Below, one piece after another: positions 31,040 to 42,702 of a stretch of 49,705 bases of DNA. Source of the stretch: Setomelanomma holmii (taxonomy: Eukaryota; Ascomycota; Dothideomycetes; Pleosporales; Phaeosphaeriaceae); assembly GCA_010015745.1 (NCBI GenBank), contig ML978325.1, positions 1 through 49,705 on the forward strand. The letters are read 5' to 3'. How positions within the stretch are numbered: position 1 is the first letter of the stretch; each line of letters starts with the position of its first letter. The position numbers were made by a program, and so were the translations under genes. Under the pieces are notes generated by a model. It was not told where the DNA came from, made no database searches, and worked only from the letters and a program-made list of their open reading frames with translations.

Positions 31040-32984
31040 AGGCCAAAGTGTCCACCCTTCGAGTCAACGTCGGCGCGCTTGTGGAACAGCAACTTCACCA
31101 CCGCCTCGTAGCTATCATATGAAGCTGCCTGGAAGGCGTTACCAAAGTATGCACCCTGTGCGTTAAAGTCGGCGCCCTTGTCCAGCAGCAATTTCAATCT
31201 CGTGGCCTCCAAATGGAGCCGCCTGGAATGAGTTACCGTATTTCCCACCCTGCGCGTTGACACCGGCGCCCTCATTGAGCAGTAGCTTCACCACCGCATC
31301 GTGGCCTTGAGATGAACACGCCTCGAGTGCGTTGCCGTATGCTCCAACTTGCGCATTAACGTCGGCGCTCTTGACCAGCCGTACCTTCACTACGTCTTCT
31401 ATGCCAAAGAGTGCCGCAAAGTACAGTGAAGGTGGTGTCTCCTCTAATGTTCGTCCATTCTTGGGCTCTTCACCTTTGACGTGACACCTCCATTCCCTTG
31501 GAGCCCTCCATCAACGCACTCTCAATCTCTTGATGCAGAGCGACGTCTTTGGCCTACTTGATCAGGCATTTGTCGTCAGATAGCCTTTGCCGCACGTACC
31601 GCCGTATGTCCATGTCGACTACCTCGGTTTAGAATAAAGAATTGCTCTGCAAATCCACTAAGCCTTTAAGTACGCTCTCGATATCTCGCTCTCGGCGACT
31701 CGTCACGATTACATGCACGTTTAAGGGCTCCCAGCCAGTGATGATCTCAAGCATCTCCATCAGCTCGGGACGCTGGATGCACTCGTCTAGTGCGTCGTGC
31801 ATGACATATACCTGTGGTAAGTGCTGCATTATCGGTCCCACTACTAAAGGAGCGCTTCGGGTCACGGCTGCCGCTTCCCGTTCTCATGAGATGAGAAAAG
31901 GGCATCAAAACTTACGGGGACTTTGACCGCTTGTCGTGCGAGCTGGCAGACTAACGAGCGTAGCATCAACCCAGCTTGCCGCTTCGATACTTTGTCGAAG
32001 TCCAAGGAAAAGTACGCAACGACATGTCCGGAGTTATTGTCGCAATGCTGGACTAGGTTCTGTAGTATAGTCGAGCTTAGAACAGTTTTGCTGCAGCCCG
32101 AGATGCCGTACAGCCATAGCAATTACGCAGCATCTGTCTTCGAGCTCGCATACTGTTTGCACTCTAGAAATCAGAGGCCCGTGTTATGCTGTAGCTGCTA
32201 GAGCGCTTTCCGATAGTTCACAGAAGGGTCTGGCGCTGCAAGCTATTGATATATCTCGCTGAGTGAATTATTGGCTTTCACGTTCGTTCCTAATGTGGCT
32301 GCTGTGTCTTCTGAGGTCTCTCTGATCTCTTTCTGTAACCGCTTGGGCGCTTTCTCTTTGTCTTCGCCGTAGATGAGCGGCACATGAACGCCGAAGATAC
32401 CAAATAGGGAATACACCATGTCCTCTTCACGCGTCGTCTCCCGTCTACTAGCCTATGCCATCCGCTCCTCGATGCAAGAAGTGCGACATAACCTTACCTT
32501 TGAGGGCTTCAGTCGCTATGTCTGTGATCACGAAAATCTCCTGCACATGCAAATGCTTATCTCCAAGCAAGTCGCCTTCTCTAGAAAAGAACTCAAGCAC
32601 ATTGGAGCGATAAGCTCTTGCAATGTCCATCCTCGGGTAAACCACCCACTTTCAGAGAAGGTCACACGATCTCCAGCACTGCCAACAATTGACACATCAG
32701 AGAGGAAAAACGTAGCACCTCACCGCCTTATGGTACCAGCTAAACATAGAGTTAATAGCTTCCGATAGCTTTGCGCTGCTGTCTTTGTCGATGCAGCATG
32801 TGTCGATCTAGAAGTGCTGTAAACCATCCTTTGCAGCCTGATGCCCGCAGAAGGTGAGCTTGCAATAACCACTTTTGTCCTTGCCGCTACTGTTAAGCAG
32901 GTCCTGATAAGTAAGTGGAACGTTGTTGCCTTGGAACTCGACCAGGCTGAAGCTACCGGCACCCTGAAGCTGCAAAAGAAGCAT
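31040..32984 (-). pseudogene. HET-NACHT-ankyrin NLR, broken
   Basis: Read on the minus strand from an ATG at 32984. A HET domain appears in pieces: SFSLVEFQGNNVPL, KDKSGYCKLTFCGHQAA, IDTCCIDK preceded by a stop where Trp is usual (TGG to TAG), RGWTLQELIAP, then after a frameshift LLGDKHLHVQEIF, and SLFGIFGVHVPLIYGEDKE. The part that normally encodes PYAILSHTW is deleted. A NACHT domain follows: P-loop LWLYGISGCSKTVLS (usually GAGKT or GCGKT; the Ser is unusual), Walker B region VYVMHDALDEC, and VIVTSRRERDIE. The end is about three and a half ankyrin repeats of the NAQGGxYGNAxQAAS type. Multiple stops and frameshifts make this a pseudogene. Living relatives trigger incompatibility cell death. 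Confidence 0.88.
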
Positions 32985-33736
32985 AACGAAGACACAGTTA
33001 CGTTGCGTGAGCGGTGGGAGGGTACAGGTAAGTGTTGAGACGAGGTGTGTGAGTGGAGGTATCAGAAAGGTTCATTATTGATACCTGCATTGGTGATGGA
33101 CGTAGTGTAGACGTCTAGGCTGAGGATCGTAGCTTGTGCAGCGCGGAGGCTTATCCAGCTACTGTAGCCCGCTTTGGCATGGCTTGTGTTCTAGAGCTAG
33201 GACAAATTAACATCTAACACCGCCGCTGTCAATGAAACAATGACCGACTTCACACCGGCAACAGGTTTGCCGTGAACGTCGGCACTGAATGGCATTGCGA
33301 AGAGATCAAAAGGCTCTTATGGATTATAGGACGGCATGCAGCCTTAGGCATTGTGTATCTTACTAAGCATAGCTACCATTAGATCTCTCTGCTCTACCAT
33401 GCCTAGCATTCATAAGCATCAGGTATCAGCAGACTCGGTGCTTCGCACCGGTACATTCGGGAGGACTGAGCGGCTCTTATGTCAGCATGAGTAATAAATA
33501 CCCATCCCATCGCTACCTAGTACGGTAGCGATTCGTCAAAGGTACCTGACACCTGAAGAATACAACCTACTCTACTCCTACGTACTTTATTGCTATCGTA
33601 CCTTAATTGTTCTGACAAAAACTTTAACTAATGTATATGTAGAGCCTTCCTTATTTTGTACGTACTTGTAACGACAGCGCTCTCGCAGTAAAGCCTAGAC
33701 TTAGATCTTAATATTCTGTGTCATGCTAGTTGGTTT
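32985..33736. other. No gene recognised
   Basis: AT-leaning spacer between two NLR remnants; 33600-33720 has a weak resemblance to 48975-49030. No frame is supported. Confidence 0.4.
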
Positions 33737-35687
33737 CTACCCGCTGCTTGCATCCCAGATCTTGACGCTCCTGTCCTCAGACCCCGGCGCCAATTGATTT
33801 GAGTCGGGCGAGAAGGCAACTGACATGACCCATCCGCTACGGCCCTCAAGCGTCTGCAGACACGCACCGCTGCTCGCATCCCAGATCTTGACGGTCCTGT
33901 CGCCCGACGCCGACGCCAGTCGACAAGAGTCAGGCGAGAAGACCACCGAACTCAGTCGCTATGGCCCTCGAGCGGCTGCAGGCATGCGCCGCTGCTCGCA
34001 TCCCATATCCTGACGGTGTTGTCGTTGGACGCCGACGCTAGTCGAGTGGAGTCGTGCGAGAAGGCCACTGAGCTGACCGGTTCGCTATGGCCCTCGAGGG
34101 TCTGCAGGCATGTGCCGCTGCTCGCATTCCATATCTTGACGGTGCTATCGTCCGACGCCGACGCTAGTCGAGTGGAGTCGTGCGAGAAGGCCACTGAGCT
34201 GACCGGTTCGCTATGGCCCTCGAGGGTCTGCAGGCATGTGCCGCTGCTCGCATTCCATATCACTGACCTGACCGGTCTGCTATGGCCCTCGAGGGTCTGC
34301 AGACACCCGCTCCAGCCATCGCTCATGGCTGTGCTTATTGTGATTTCTTTTGGCTCTTCATGTTGAAATTGCTGCCAAATGCAACTATTTCTTGGGCTGA
34401 AGAACCGTGCAGATACATATGTCTGAAGAGGGTAACTCTCAATTACTGCCCTGTGAAACATGATGAATCGATAGGCGTCATCAAAAAGCGCCTTCACAGG
34501 ATTCGAGCGTTCTTTTCCCTTGTGCTCAATTAGTATGCAAGTAGCCTAGACAACTTACTTTTCTTCAACATACCTGGACTAGCGATCGCAGCCTGGCTAT
34601 AGACCGTACACCCTTCGGCATACTCCCGCAGAGACTGAGAGTTTCTAGCCAGTATAGATACTTCTCCTTCAAAAAATCATGTACATTGCCCTTCTCTTGA
34701 AGACAGTCTATATCGACCGCCGAGATTACAGGATTAGACTCACAAAGGTGATCGACCCAGTAAACGCACGAGTAGCGCAATGGTGCTAGCAAATCTGGGA
34801 CTGGCACTTGGATTTCGTCAATTGGATATCCTGGGGCGATCAGACCATACATGTCGCGTCTTAATGCGTTGCTTATGATCTTGAGTGATTGAACATACAT
34901 GTGACCGTGAGCTTTAGTCTGCGATAGAAGAGTTGTGTCTTGCATCTTGTTGATCAAGTAGTCCTTGGCTGATCGATGTACAAGAAAGACTTGATTATTC
35001 TGGATAGTAAGAAATGAGCCGCACATGGCGACAAGAGTCTGAGCGTTCCTTTCGACCACGGAGATCTGGCCTGAGAGCCTGCACATACTGCCTATCTCTG
35101 CTAGGCAAAGCGGGCGATATGCAATAGAAGTAGCGGAGAGTAGAAGCCGACAGATTTCCGAGTTGCTTTTCTTAAGTTTCTGGACTCGATTCATCATGAG
35201 ATCGTACAGCTCGTGTAAGCCAATAGGGGCTTCGTCTACTACTTCCAGCGGGTTCCAGATTTCCGGCTTTTCAAGCTCTTTGGATAACAAGAGAGACCCA
35301 AAGGAAAGTGTTGTCCGCCTTTTCTCGCAGAATGTCTCGCACCTGATTTCTTAGGCTTTGGTCGCTAAGTGAGCTTAGCACAGGGAGCATGCAATCGATG
35401 AACGCTTTGACGGCATAGGAGACCTGTTCAGCATTCTGCTTCAGCTCTAGACTTAGCCTCGCTTCAGCGTTGATGTATTTCAATTCTTGCTTGATATGTG
35501 CCTCGTTTCGACTTGATAATAGCCACTTTAGACGAGCTGATGACGCTGCTGTACGCACAACAAAGTTCAAAAGCTTCGATAGATCAGTAACGCATTCGTC
35601 TTGCTTGGTGAGCAGCACTCTAACTGTCTTCAGCCTGATCATCAGAACTTCACCTTCCTTCAGTCCTCCTTCCTGCTCGTCGCTCAT
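33737..35687 (-). pseudogene. NACHT-WD40 (HET-E/HNWD-like) NLR, broken
   Basis: On the minus strand the gene starts abruptly inside the NACHT domain near the Walker B aspartates (DECVTDLSKLL), with KWLLSSRNEAHIKQEL and TFLWVSLVIQ following. A frame change then leads to the C-terminal NACHT and linker (LAEIGSMCRLSGQ; FLVHRSAKDYL; YSCVYWVDHLC), another frame change to the FDDAYRFIMFHRAVIESYPL linker, and AMSDGWSGCLQTLEGHS into WD40 repeats. There are five WD40 units of 42 residues (126 bp), the first with an internal deletion. A 4-bp deletion at about 33945 shifts the frame, and a stop at 33737 ends the array early. The P-loop is missing. Near-identical repeats are typical of rapidly evolving HNWD incompatibility genes. 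Confidence 0.9.
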
Positions 35688-35915
35688 CGCCTTTCATGCC
35701 ACCGTCGCCACCTTGCATTAGTCGGGCAGTCTAGCGTTTACGTCCCAGATGGTTTGCCAGATCTCGCAAGATTCTTTCATGCCTGTCAAGCAGTATCAAG
35801 CACAACTCGGCCATCCTTTTCTCTCCGCTTAATACAAGACTTTCTAACTAGGCTGCCGCATTAAGCCTCGTGCTCATTCCTATCGCATGCGTCTACAACA
35901 CGTCTATACAAAATA

Positions 35916-36060
35916 ATGCGTCTCTTAAAGTACGATAAAGATGAAGAGCTCACTATTGTCAGCCTTGACGACAAGGAGCTACCTCCTTATGCGATACTTT
36001 CACACACGTGGGAAGGAGATGCGGAGGAGGTGACTTTTGCACACATTGAGAACGACGATG
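35916..36060 (+). pseudogene. Isolated HET-domain start
   Basis: Begins MRLLKYDKDEELTIVSLDD and continues LPPYAILSHTWEGDAEEVTF, the N-terminal signature of HET-E-type HET domains. After about 50 residues homology stops and the frame runs out at 36200 without the IDTCCIDK or WTLQELIAP blocks. It lies head to head with the 5'-truncated NACHT-WD40 remnant. Confidence 0.8.
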
Positions 36061-36366
36061 GCAAGACTAAGTGCGCCACCTCTTACAACGATACAGCACC
36101 CAGGAACAAGCATGTCATGATCAAGCGGTGGAGGGAAATCACATTATTCGGTTATCACTCATTCGTCCCGGCGTCCTTCGCACCTCGACAACTGGAGTAA
36201 GTATCTCCATGCACATGAACAGCAGTATAAACTAGGCCTAGGTTAGGATAGCGTCAATCATTCCCCGTGTGGGCAACAATGCACTCAACTTCATTGTCAC
36301 GGTACGGAGGGGGAGAACCCTGTACGAAGGGTGCCGGGTCAGCGGAGGTTACTCCGCGTTAGCCAC

Positions 36367-36492
36367 GCCTATTGCACACCTCATCCCGCCTATTGCGCAC
36401 CTCATCCCGCCTACTGCGCACCTCATCCCGCCTATTGCGCACCTCATTCCGCCTATTGCGCACCTCATCCCGCCCATTGCGCACCTCACCCC
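36367..36492 (+). repeat. 21-bp minisatellite, six units
   Basis: Six tandem copies of a 21-bp unit close to GCCTATTGCGCACCTCATCC (plus one base), the last diverged. In one frame it encodes PIAHLIP repeated six times inside an open frame from 36269 to 36742 that has no other recognisable feature. Since 21 is a multiple of three, copy changes keep the frame, but coding is not shown. Confidence 0.95.
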
Positions 36493-37038
36493 TGCCCGTC
36501 AAGCTTTACAACGTTCCGCCCGTATATGGATCGCAATCTCTCATAGCTGCGCATCTTCACTTTTATGTCATTACGCCCTTCCAATCAACGATGGAAGCTT
36601 ATGTTCGGTCTCAATTTGGGTAAAGCCATACGTACTTAGCGCGAGGTCGTCTAAAGCAGGTAGCGACACGCAACCTAATTCCCAGGATGTTTACTGGCGA
36701 CGTGTAATTGAAAGGCTAATGCGCACCATTCTACAAGACTGACAATAAGAAGGGTGCGCTTCCTTTCAAGCCTCCACTTCAGTCTCGTCACAGAGAGTAG
36801 CTTCCCATTCACAATCTATTCCAAGCTGCTACATCTTCTGCCTCCGCAATCCATCCAACAGGCCGGTTTTCTAATTGCTATTTCATCTTACTTCTTAAGC
36901 CACGACACCAATCTTACCCTGGATATTATCTGTTCAACAATCAATTTCGACGACAGCGACAAAGTCTCTCAGACGATTCTTAAATAGACGGCACGAGAGA
37001 TTAAAGCTTTCAGATGCTTGAAAAATCCTATCACCGAT

Positions 37039-38182
37039 CATGGCACCAGCACTTCGTCAGATTGTGTTGCACAGCACGAACAAGGGCCTGTTTCTTCAAT
37101 CAAGTATGAGCTATTTCCTGGGCAGATACTTCTTTTGGCATAAAGGAGACTATTCATCTTTCGCTCAGTACGACGAGCAGTCTATGTTGAGTCGGAGCAC
37201 CTCGAGTCCTTGAGTTTGGAGAAACCAAGGTGGTAGCCAGAGCCCATCAAACGACTCGTGGAAGACATCCGACTCTGGGCAAAAGAAAAGGAATCCCAGA
37301 ACACAAACGTCTGCCGGCCAAGACATAAAAGCTCGATATATGATAGCACCTAGTAGAAAAACGTACTATCGCGCCCGGAATAGTCGCCCGAACTTTTGCT
37401 GAAGGCGAAGCACAGGCACGACTTTCGACAATTGGTGAATGACTGCCTGAAAGTAGGCTACAACGTGCGCTGGGCAATACGAGAGCAGGCCTGGAATGGA
37501 CTATCATAACATCATGGGCGCAGGGTATGCATATTTGTCCCGCTTTACTACAGTCGCTGACCCAGACGCTGCCAGAATCGGTCCTCCCTTTCCCCCGGTC
37601 AAATATGGCCCCGAGGGCAGCGGTCTGAAGCGATACCAAACCGTTCAAGATACCTTCTTACCCTTGTTCCGTCAAGACAACCAACGCCGCGGGGCCAATT
37701 TGTATAACAGGCCTTCCACTGAGCGACGTTTTATGGAAAGCCGGGCGCCCTACGACCCTTCGATCCGCCTGGCGCTGACGATCACAATGAACGGTGGCAC
37801 CCCGGTGCATTATTCTGGAATGCGCCATAACGTTGTTGCCGAGTTGGCTCTTCTGCAGGGGTCTTCCCGTCGGATTTCACCTCACTGGCTCCAAGACGAA
37901 GACCCGCGAGCAAGTCAGAAATGCATTTGGATCAATTGCGGCCAAGGAATATGTACTCATTGCTGCTGCAACCCAGAAGACCTTCGACAACGGTCTTATT
38001 AGCGCAGACGAGCACATCGAAGATCTCTACGATCACTTGTGTACCAAAAGTCTCAAGTTCCAGCATCCGGCCTCTGCCACACCCAACCTTTTCATTGCGC
38101 CTCAACCACACCTACGTCCAGGTACCGCTATCTCTCCCAGCTCAAGCCAAGCGCAAAGCTTGAGTCCTCCAAGCGGCTGAGT
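37039..38182 (+). pseudogene. Broken hypothetical gene
   Basis: A chain of plus-strand fragments looks like one decayed gene. An ATG at 37039 is followed by MAPALRQIVLHSTNKGLF, then in another frame VESEHLESLSLEKPRW, an in-frame TAG, and PEPIKRLVEDIRLWAKEKES. A 168-codon frame from 37496 has YLSRFTTVADPDAARIG and RHNVVAELALLQG, and after a one-base shift near 37900 REQVRNAFGSIAAKEYVLI continues to the stop near 38180. No family was recognised. An alternative is that only the 37496 frame was ever a gene. Confidence 0.45.
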
Positions 38183-39228
38183 TGGTCGTGTGGGGCTATA
38201 TGAGGAAACGGGCAAGCGTGTTCGACGTAGGCTCGACGGGGTTCAGTATAGAGAGCTACAGCTCAGTTAACCTTGATTTGTACTCATTAGATGGATAGTT
38301 TCTCTAATAACTCCAATCAATACTCTCGTCTGTGCACTATCTCCACCTGTTGTGCGTTGAAACGCTCCATTGGTCTGACCATGGCTGAAAAGCCGGTACG
38401 AGGGTCGAAGTCGAACGCGGCGGCAAGCGCCTGATTGTACATAGCGTCGCACGCCCAGACAGACGATGGTAGTGTGGCAGCATGGACAGAGAGACTATGC
38501 GCAGGAGTCTAGGGAACATGGCTCATGGTGAGAGAGCTGGTATGAGGAATAGCGATGGGGCAAAGAGTTGAAGCACCCAGTCGATAATCGTCGCTCTCTG
38601 CAGATGTGATGCTTGTGTCTGAGAACAAGCGGCTGCAGCTTCGTTGTACAGATCATCCCCATGAACGCTTGGGGTTTCTGGAGGCAGCAAGACATCAAGG
38701 ACGTGAAGCTCCCAAGTCCGGGAATTGAGGATGTGGACCTCGTGTGAGTCCGTGAATTGAGGATGTGATCGTGTACTCCTGATGGCCGCTGTATTCATGA
38801 AAAACCCATGGCCTTCCCCTTGCATGTCCTGATAATAAAAGCATGACTCTATTTGATTGTCCAGTTTCGACATCTGGCACGTGTCCATTGACGTGTGGCG
38901 ATTGCACTGGCTGTTCGTTAGGAAACGACGTTTGGTGCAGTCACTGACGGAGCACGCGACACAGTCAACGTGGAGCGCGTCTGCCATGTGACGCACTCGA
39001 TGCGAGACGCGTCATCAGCAGCCTGATGCCACGTGAATACATCATCATTGCGACTTTCACCCATGCCAATCAACCTCACTTGAGTCAGGACCGTGCACCA
39101 GCTCAACCGCTCCACACTTGACGTGCTTCCTGCTGCTGCTTCTTTGCATTCACACTCTTCAGTGCTCGACTATCTGCCAGACCACTTGCTTGGTACTGCC
39201 AGCCTTCTCACCCATCGATTTTTCCATC
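38183..39228. other. No gene supported
   Basis: A minus-strand frame at 38523-38996 (157 codons) has no recognised domain. A 14-bp direct repeat (GAATTGAGGATGTG) occurs at about 38724 and 38756. The last ~150 bp are presumably the promoter of the next gene. Confidence 0.35.
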
Positions 39229-39839
39229 ATGCCACCTATCGCTATGCTCGCACGCCTCCAAAGTGTTAAGACTCATAGGGAGCACATTGACAATATCAAA
39301 ACGAGCGTAAGAACTCCGTCGTTGACCACGTCGAGACGACGATCGAGTGATATCAGCTACAGACTGAGGTCACGATGCCCACGATGTCGAGTCTCCGCGA
39401 CCTCCCCAACGCGCCCATGCACGTCCGCATCCAGCCGACCGTCGACAGCCCTTCCGCCCACGAAGGTCTGGACGCCATGGTCACACTACACTCCACCCTC
39501 TTCTCTCGTCGCGCTCGGCAGGCTGGAACCCAGAGCATGGGTGAAGGCATTCTCATCGGCACCGATGCCAACGGCAACAACATCCAGGCTGCCTTGTTCA
39601 ACGGACCTGTCGACCAGTACGAGTGTGACCATCCCAACCGCGCCTACGTCATTCTCGCTACGACTGTGATGGAGGGCCACAGGACCGTGCCGCACGCCAG
39701 TGCTGTCGTGCTGACCCCGCTGAAGAGCATTGATGAGGTGGTGCAGTGGCACAGTGGTATTCAGGGAGACAATGTGGCTGAGCGATATGCGTTCGTATAT
39801 GATGTGCTTGTTGCAGAGGCCAAGTCACACACAAGTTAA
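39229..39839 (+). CDS. Hypothetical protein, 2 exons
   Basis: Exon 1 (39229-39306, 26 codons) and exon 2 (39363-39839) join in phase 0 across a 56-bp intron with donor GTAAGA, a plausible TTGAC branch and acceptor CTACAG, giving about 184 residues. The frame is intact and GC-rich third positions contrast with the surroundings. If translation began inside exon 2 the start would be 39375 (154 residues). Motifs such as HEGLDAMVTLHSTLFSRRAR and GEGILIGTDANGNNIQAAL suggest a compact globular protein, with no signal peptide or membrane segment. Family not recognised. Confidence 0.6.
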
Positions 39840-41428
39840 GTGTGAGCCAAGCAGACAGTCAGCCCTCTATGTATGACACTCACTCAATCTATTTAAAGCA
39901 ACCTAGATACCGACTCCATCCGTGTTCTTGCATCGCGCTTGCGATCTGTTGGCGCTTCTGCGGCGTGGTAGCTCTCCACTTTGACTGCAGTGCGCAGTCC
40001 TCGCATTCGCATTCTCCCATGTGCACGCTCATGCTTCCATGTCGCCAGTCACAGCCATAGACCGCCCACCTCGTGCACCTGCAAGCGTGGATCTGCGCCA
40101 TCTGCGGAAAGTACAGAAGCTGCGGATCAACAAGCTATACATTATGGTGCAGATATTCACATGTTATCGCTGTAGTGTGACAGGCTCATTCAAGGCCATT
40201 TATCCTTTGCAACTGAGCCCGCCGCTACGCCGAGCCTCGTAGCGAATCCCTCCTCAACGCAGAGAGCCGTAGTTCTCAGCCACAGGGTATCAGAAAGGCT
40301 AGATGCTCCATATATGGCCCACATAGGCATCAGCTCACGTACTTTTGCTGCACCCGGTATATCTCTTTGCTCGGTCCGGTTGCGTGTATGACACGCCGAG
40401 ACCGGTAAGACGTGATACTTACAGTGAAAATGATCGGGCCAGTCGCCCGCTAGTCACGCTACATGTATGCCAGAAGGACGACGCCAGTAGGGACGCGAAG
40501 CTTCCAAAAGCGGCATGTACCGCTATGCGAGATGTGGCACATTCAAAGCACCCGTAAAGTGGCAGATAAAGAATGAACAGAGAGACTGCAGCCATTACTG
40601 TTAGGAGCTATACGTACATGCCCCACATCTCGTCGCCTGAAAAGGCCATGAACGACATGGAAGACGCCCATATAAGAGCAATGACTCCTGTATGATCAGG
40701 GAGCTACCAAAATCTAGCATAGACGTGATGTGCAAATAGATGGTACAGCCAGGAGCAAGAAAAGGACGGCACAGCTGCAGTGTTAACATCAACGAGCGCA
40801 GCTCCATCGGCAGAAAGGACGTCGTACTTCCAGCCAGGAACAGTCTCAGCGGAGAAATCGAGTGCAGCCAGAAGACGCGACCAAATATCGATGATCTCCG
40901 AATGCACGTGTCCAAGAGAGCCGAGGAGCGCGAGATACGACGTTGATACCGGACGTTGTTGCATAAAGCTGCGACAGGCTACTAGGCCCCATCGCGACGT
41001 CAATGACACCAAGTTTATCACACCGACCTGCGTATATTCTGAAGCTGTTCGTAGGGTATATACAACGAGATGTGTAGCACGAACGCGGTTGAAGATGAGC
41101 CTGGAGGAAGAGCACATTGCCCGCCACGATTGACGCCTCATGCAACTGCCGCAACGTCCTAACGAACTTCGACATGCACCGCCGTGCTTTCCTTGATTAA
41201 CCACATGCCGAAAACTGTCGCAGCGTCGCCTGCCCCATCGTACAGTAGATGCTTGAAGCAAGTCCAAGCAGCTTTCGAGCTTGCCTTGCCAACACCACAA
41301 CCCTCAACCAGCTTGCGCAGCGCTGGTGCATTGCTGTCTCGTCTTCTCACTGTATGACTCACTAAATGTCTGGAGGTCGGGCGTGGATCGAGGCGCGAGC
41401 AAAGAATACCTTTTTAGAGGTTCTTTTG
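39840..41428. other. Gene-poor region with possible minus-strand remnant
   Basis: Between 40600 and 41362 several minus-strand frames overlap (for example LVEGCGVGKASSKAAWTCF near 41300 and GHVHSEIIDIWSRLLAALDF near 40900), which may be the traces of one decayed gene. No family or consistent frame could be established. 39840-40600 holds nothing recognisable. Confidence 0.3.
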
Positions 41429-41566
41429 TGTAACGGTACGGAGGGAGGGGAGGGACTTCGCTGAATTACCTATCTGAGGTGGGCGGAGCTACATATATAG
41501 ACTGCCGCACATGAGATATCCCAACTTGTACCAGAGGTAGGTCTGGGCAAGGCCCAAACCGTTACA
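41429..41566 (-). mobile_element. 138-bp TG...CA element with TTTTG target duplication
   Basis: Read on the plus strand it starts TGTAACGGTACGG and ends CCAAACCGTTACA, and TTTTG flanks it exactly on both sides. Its reverse complement matches both ends of the 313-bp element at 11347-11659 but lacks that element's ~170-bp middle. Same family, opposite orientation, non-coding; a short solo-LTR-like or MITE-like copy. Confidence 0.88.
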
Positions 41567-41940
41567 TTTTGGAATCGATGAAAATGCCAGAAATATGGTC
41601 AATGAGCCTCGACGAGGTAGGCGCCAACATGCTACTTCTTCGCTTGCTGCCCCCAGAATCGGCGTCTGCTGCTGGATGAGGCCTTGGCTCGTAATGTTAT
41701 TATCTCTTTTCCTTGCGCATGTGAACGCAACCTTTCGTCCGTCCTAGCTTCTACGCTTCGCAAAAGCTCCTCTTGCCAATAATGAACCTATGCGAAGTTT
41801 GATACGGACAAAGAGACTTTCCTTCGAGCCTAGATTTGAATCATGTTACCACTAAGAAAGGAGCGCGCCTCGAATCCGCAGCATAAGGTTGATTAGTGGC
41901 AATTCTGGAAGTGGCACTAGTATATGGTCCTCAAATGAAA

Positions 41941-42070
41941 TGTAGCCCTAACCCTTGCCCAGACCTACTCTGGTACAAGTTGGGATAGCTCATGTGCAGC
42001 AGTCTTTATATGTAGCTCCGTCTACCTTAGATAGTCATTTCAGCGCAATCCTCCCCTTCGTACCGATACA
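41941..42070 (+). mobile_element. Decayed copy of the TG...CA element
   Basis: Matches the 138-bp form over its length (CTTGCCCAGACCTACTCTGG, GGGATAGCTCATGTGCAGCA, TATATGTAGCTCCG), ending ACCGATACA. The ends carry substitutions (TGTAGCCC at the start) and no clear target duplication remains. It lies about 375 bp from the copy at 41429 and in opposite orientation. Confidence 0.8.
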
Positions 42071-42702
42071 AAAAGAACTGATGAAAGCATTTGCAGTCGT
42101 AATCATTGTAAGAGCATTATCACCAGGCATGGTGTCAGTGAAATACAGCTGCCATAACACCTTAATTCTTGTTTTCGGACGACTGAAACATGTCTCTCCT
42201 TCTCAGCATGTTCCACACCGTCTCGATCTTTTCCTATCTCATTCCCAACAAGGGTCATGTCTCGCCCATCTCTCTCCTTTTGTAGTTCATTTCCTTCTTT
42301 CCGATCTCTCATAGACTTATTTCCAATTGTATTTCTCCTCTTCTAATCATTCGCCATCTTCTTCGTACTGCGCGGGACCACTGAAGAAGTCATTGCCGTA
42401 CTTCTCTCGCGCACTCATTCACTCCAGGGCGCGCAAGCCTGTAGCGGGCTGAGGTAATGGCCAAGATTTACGGCCAGGACACTAGGGATTCGCCAAGGTG
42501 GGATACACATCAACGCGACGGTCGGCAGAGGCGCATTGTGGCAAGATGCTTGCACACGTTGGACGGTGTGGTAGTGTAAATCGTATCATTCGTCGGAGTG
42601 GCACCCACTCCGAGATGAACATACAACATATGCTAACTATACAGGGGTATCATTGTTGAATAGGTACGAAACGCGCCATCTAACCATCGACCACAGCACA
42701 CT
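42071..42702. other. No gene recognised
   Basis: Short unsupported frames only, between the element copy and the 3' end of the coiled-coil gene. Confidence 0.4.

Noticed and set aside
40704..41300. 198-codon minus-strand frame as an intact gene
   Set aside because: Two other minus-strand frames over the same bases look equally protein-like; best treated as decayed sequence.
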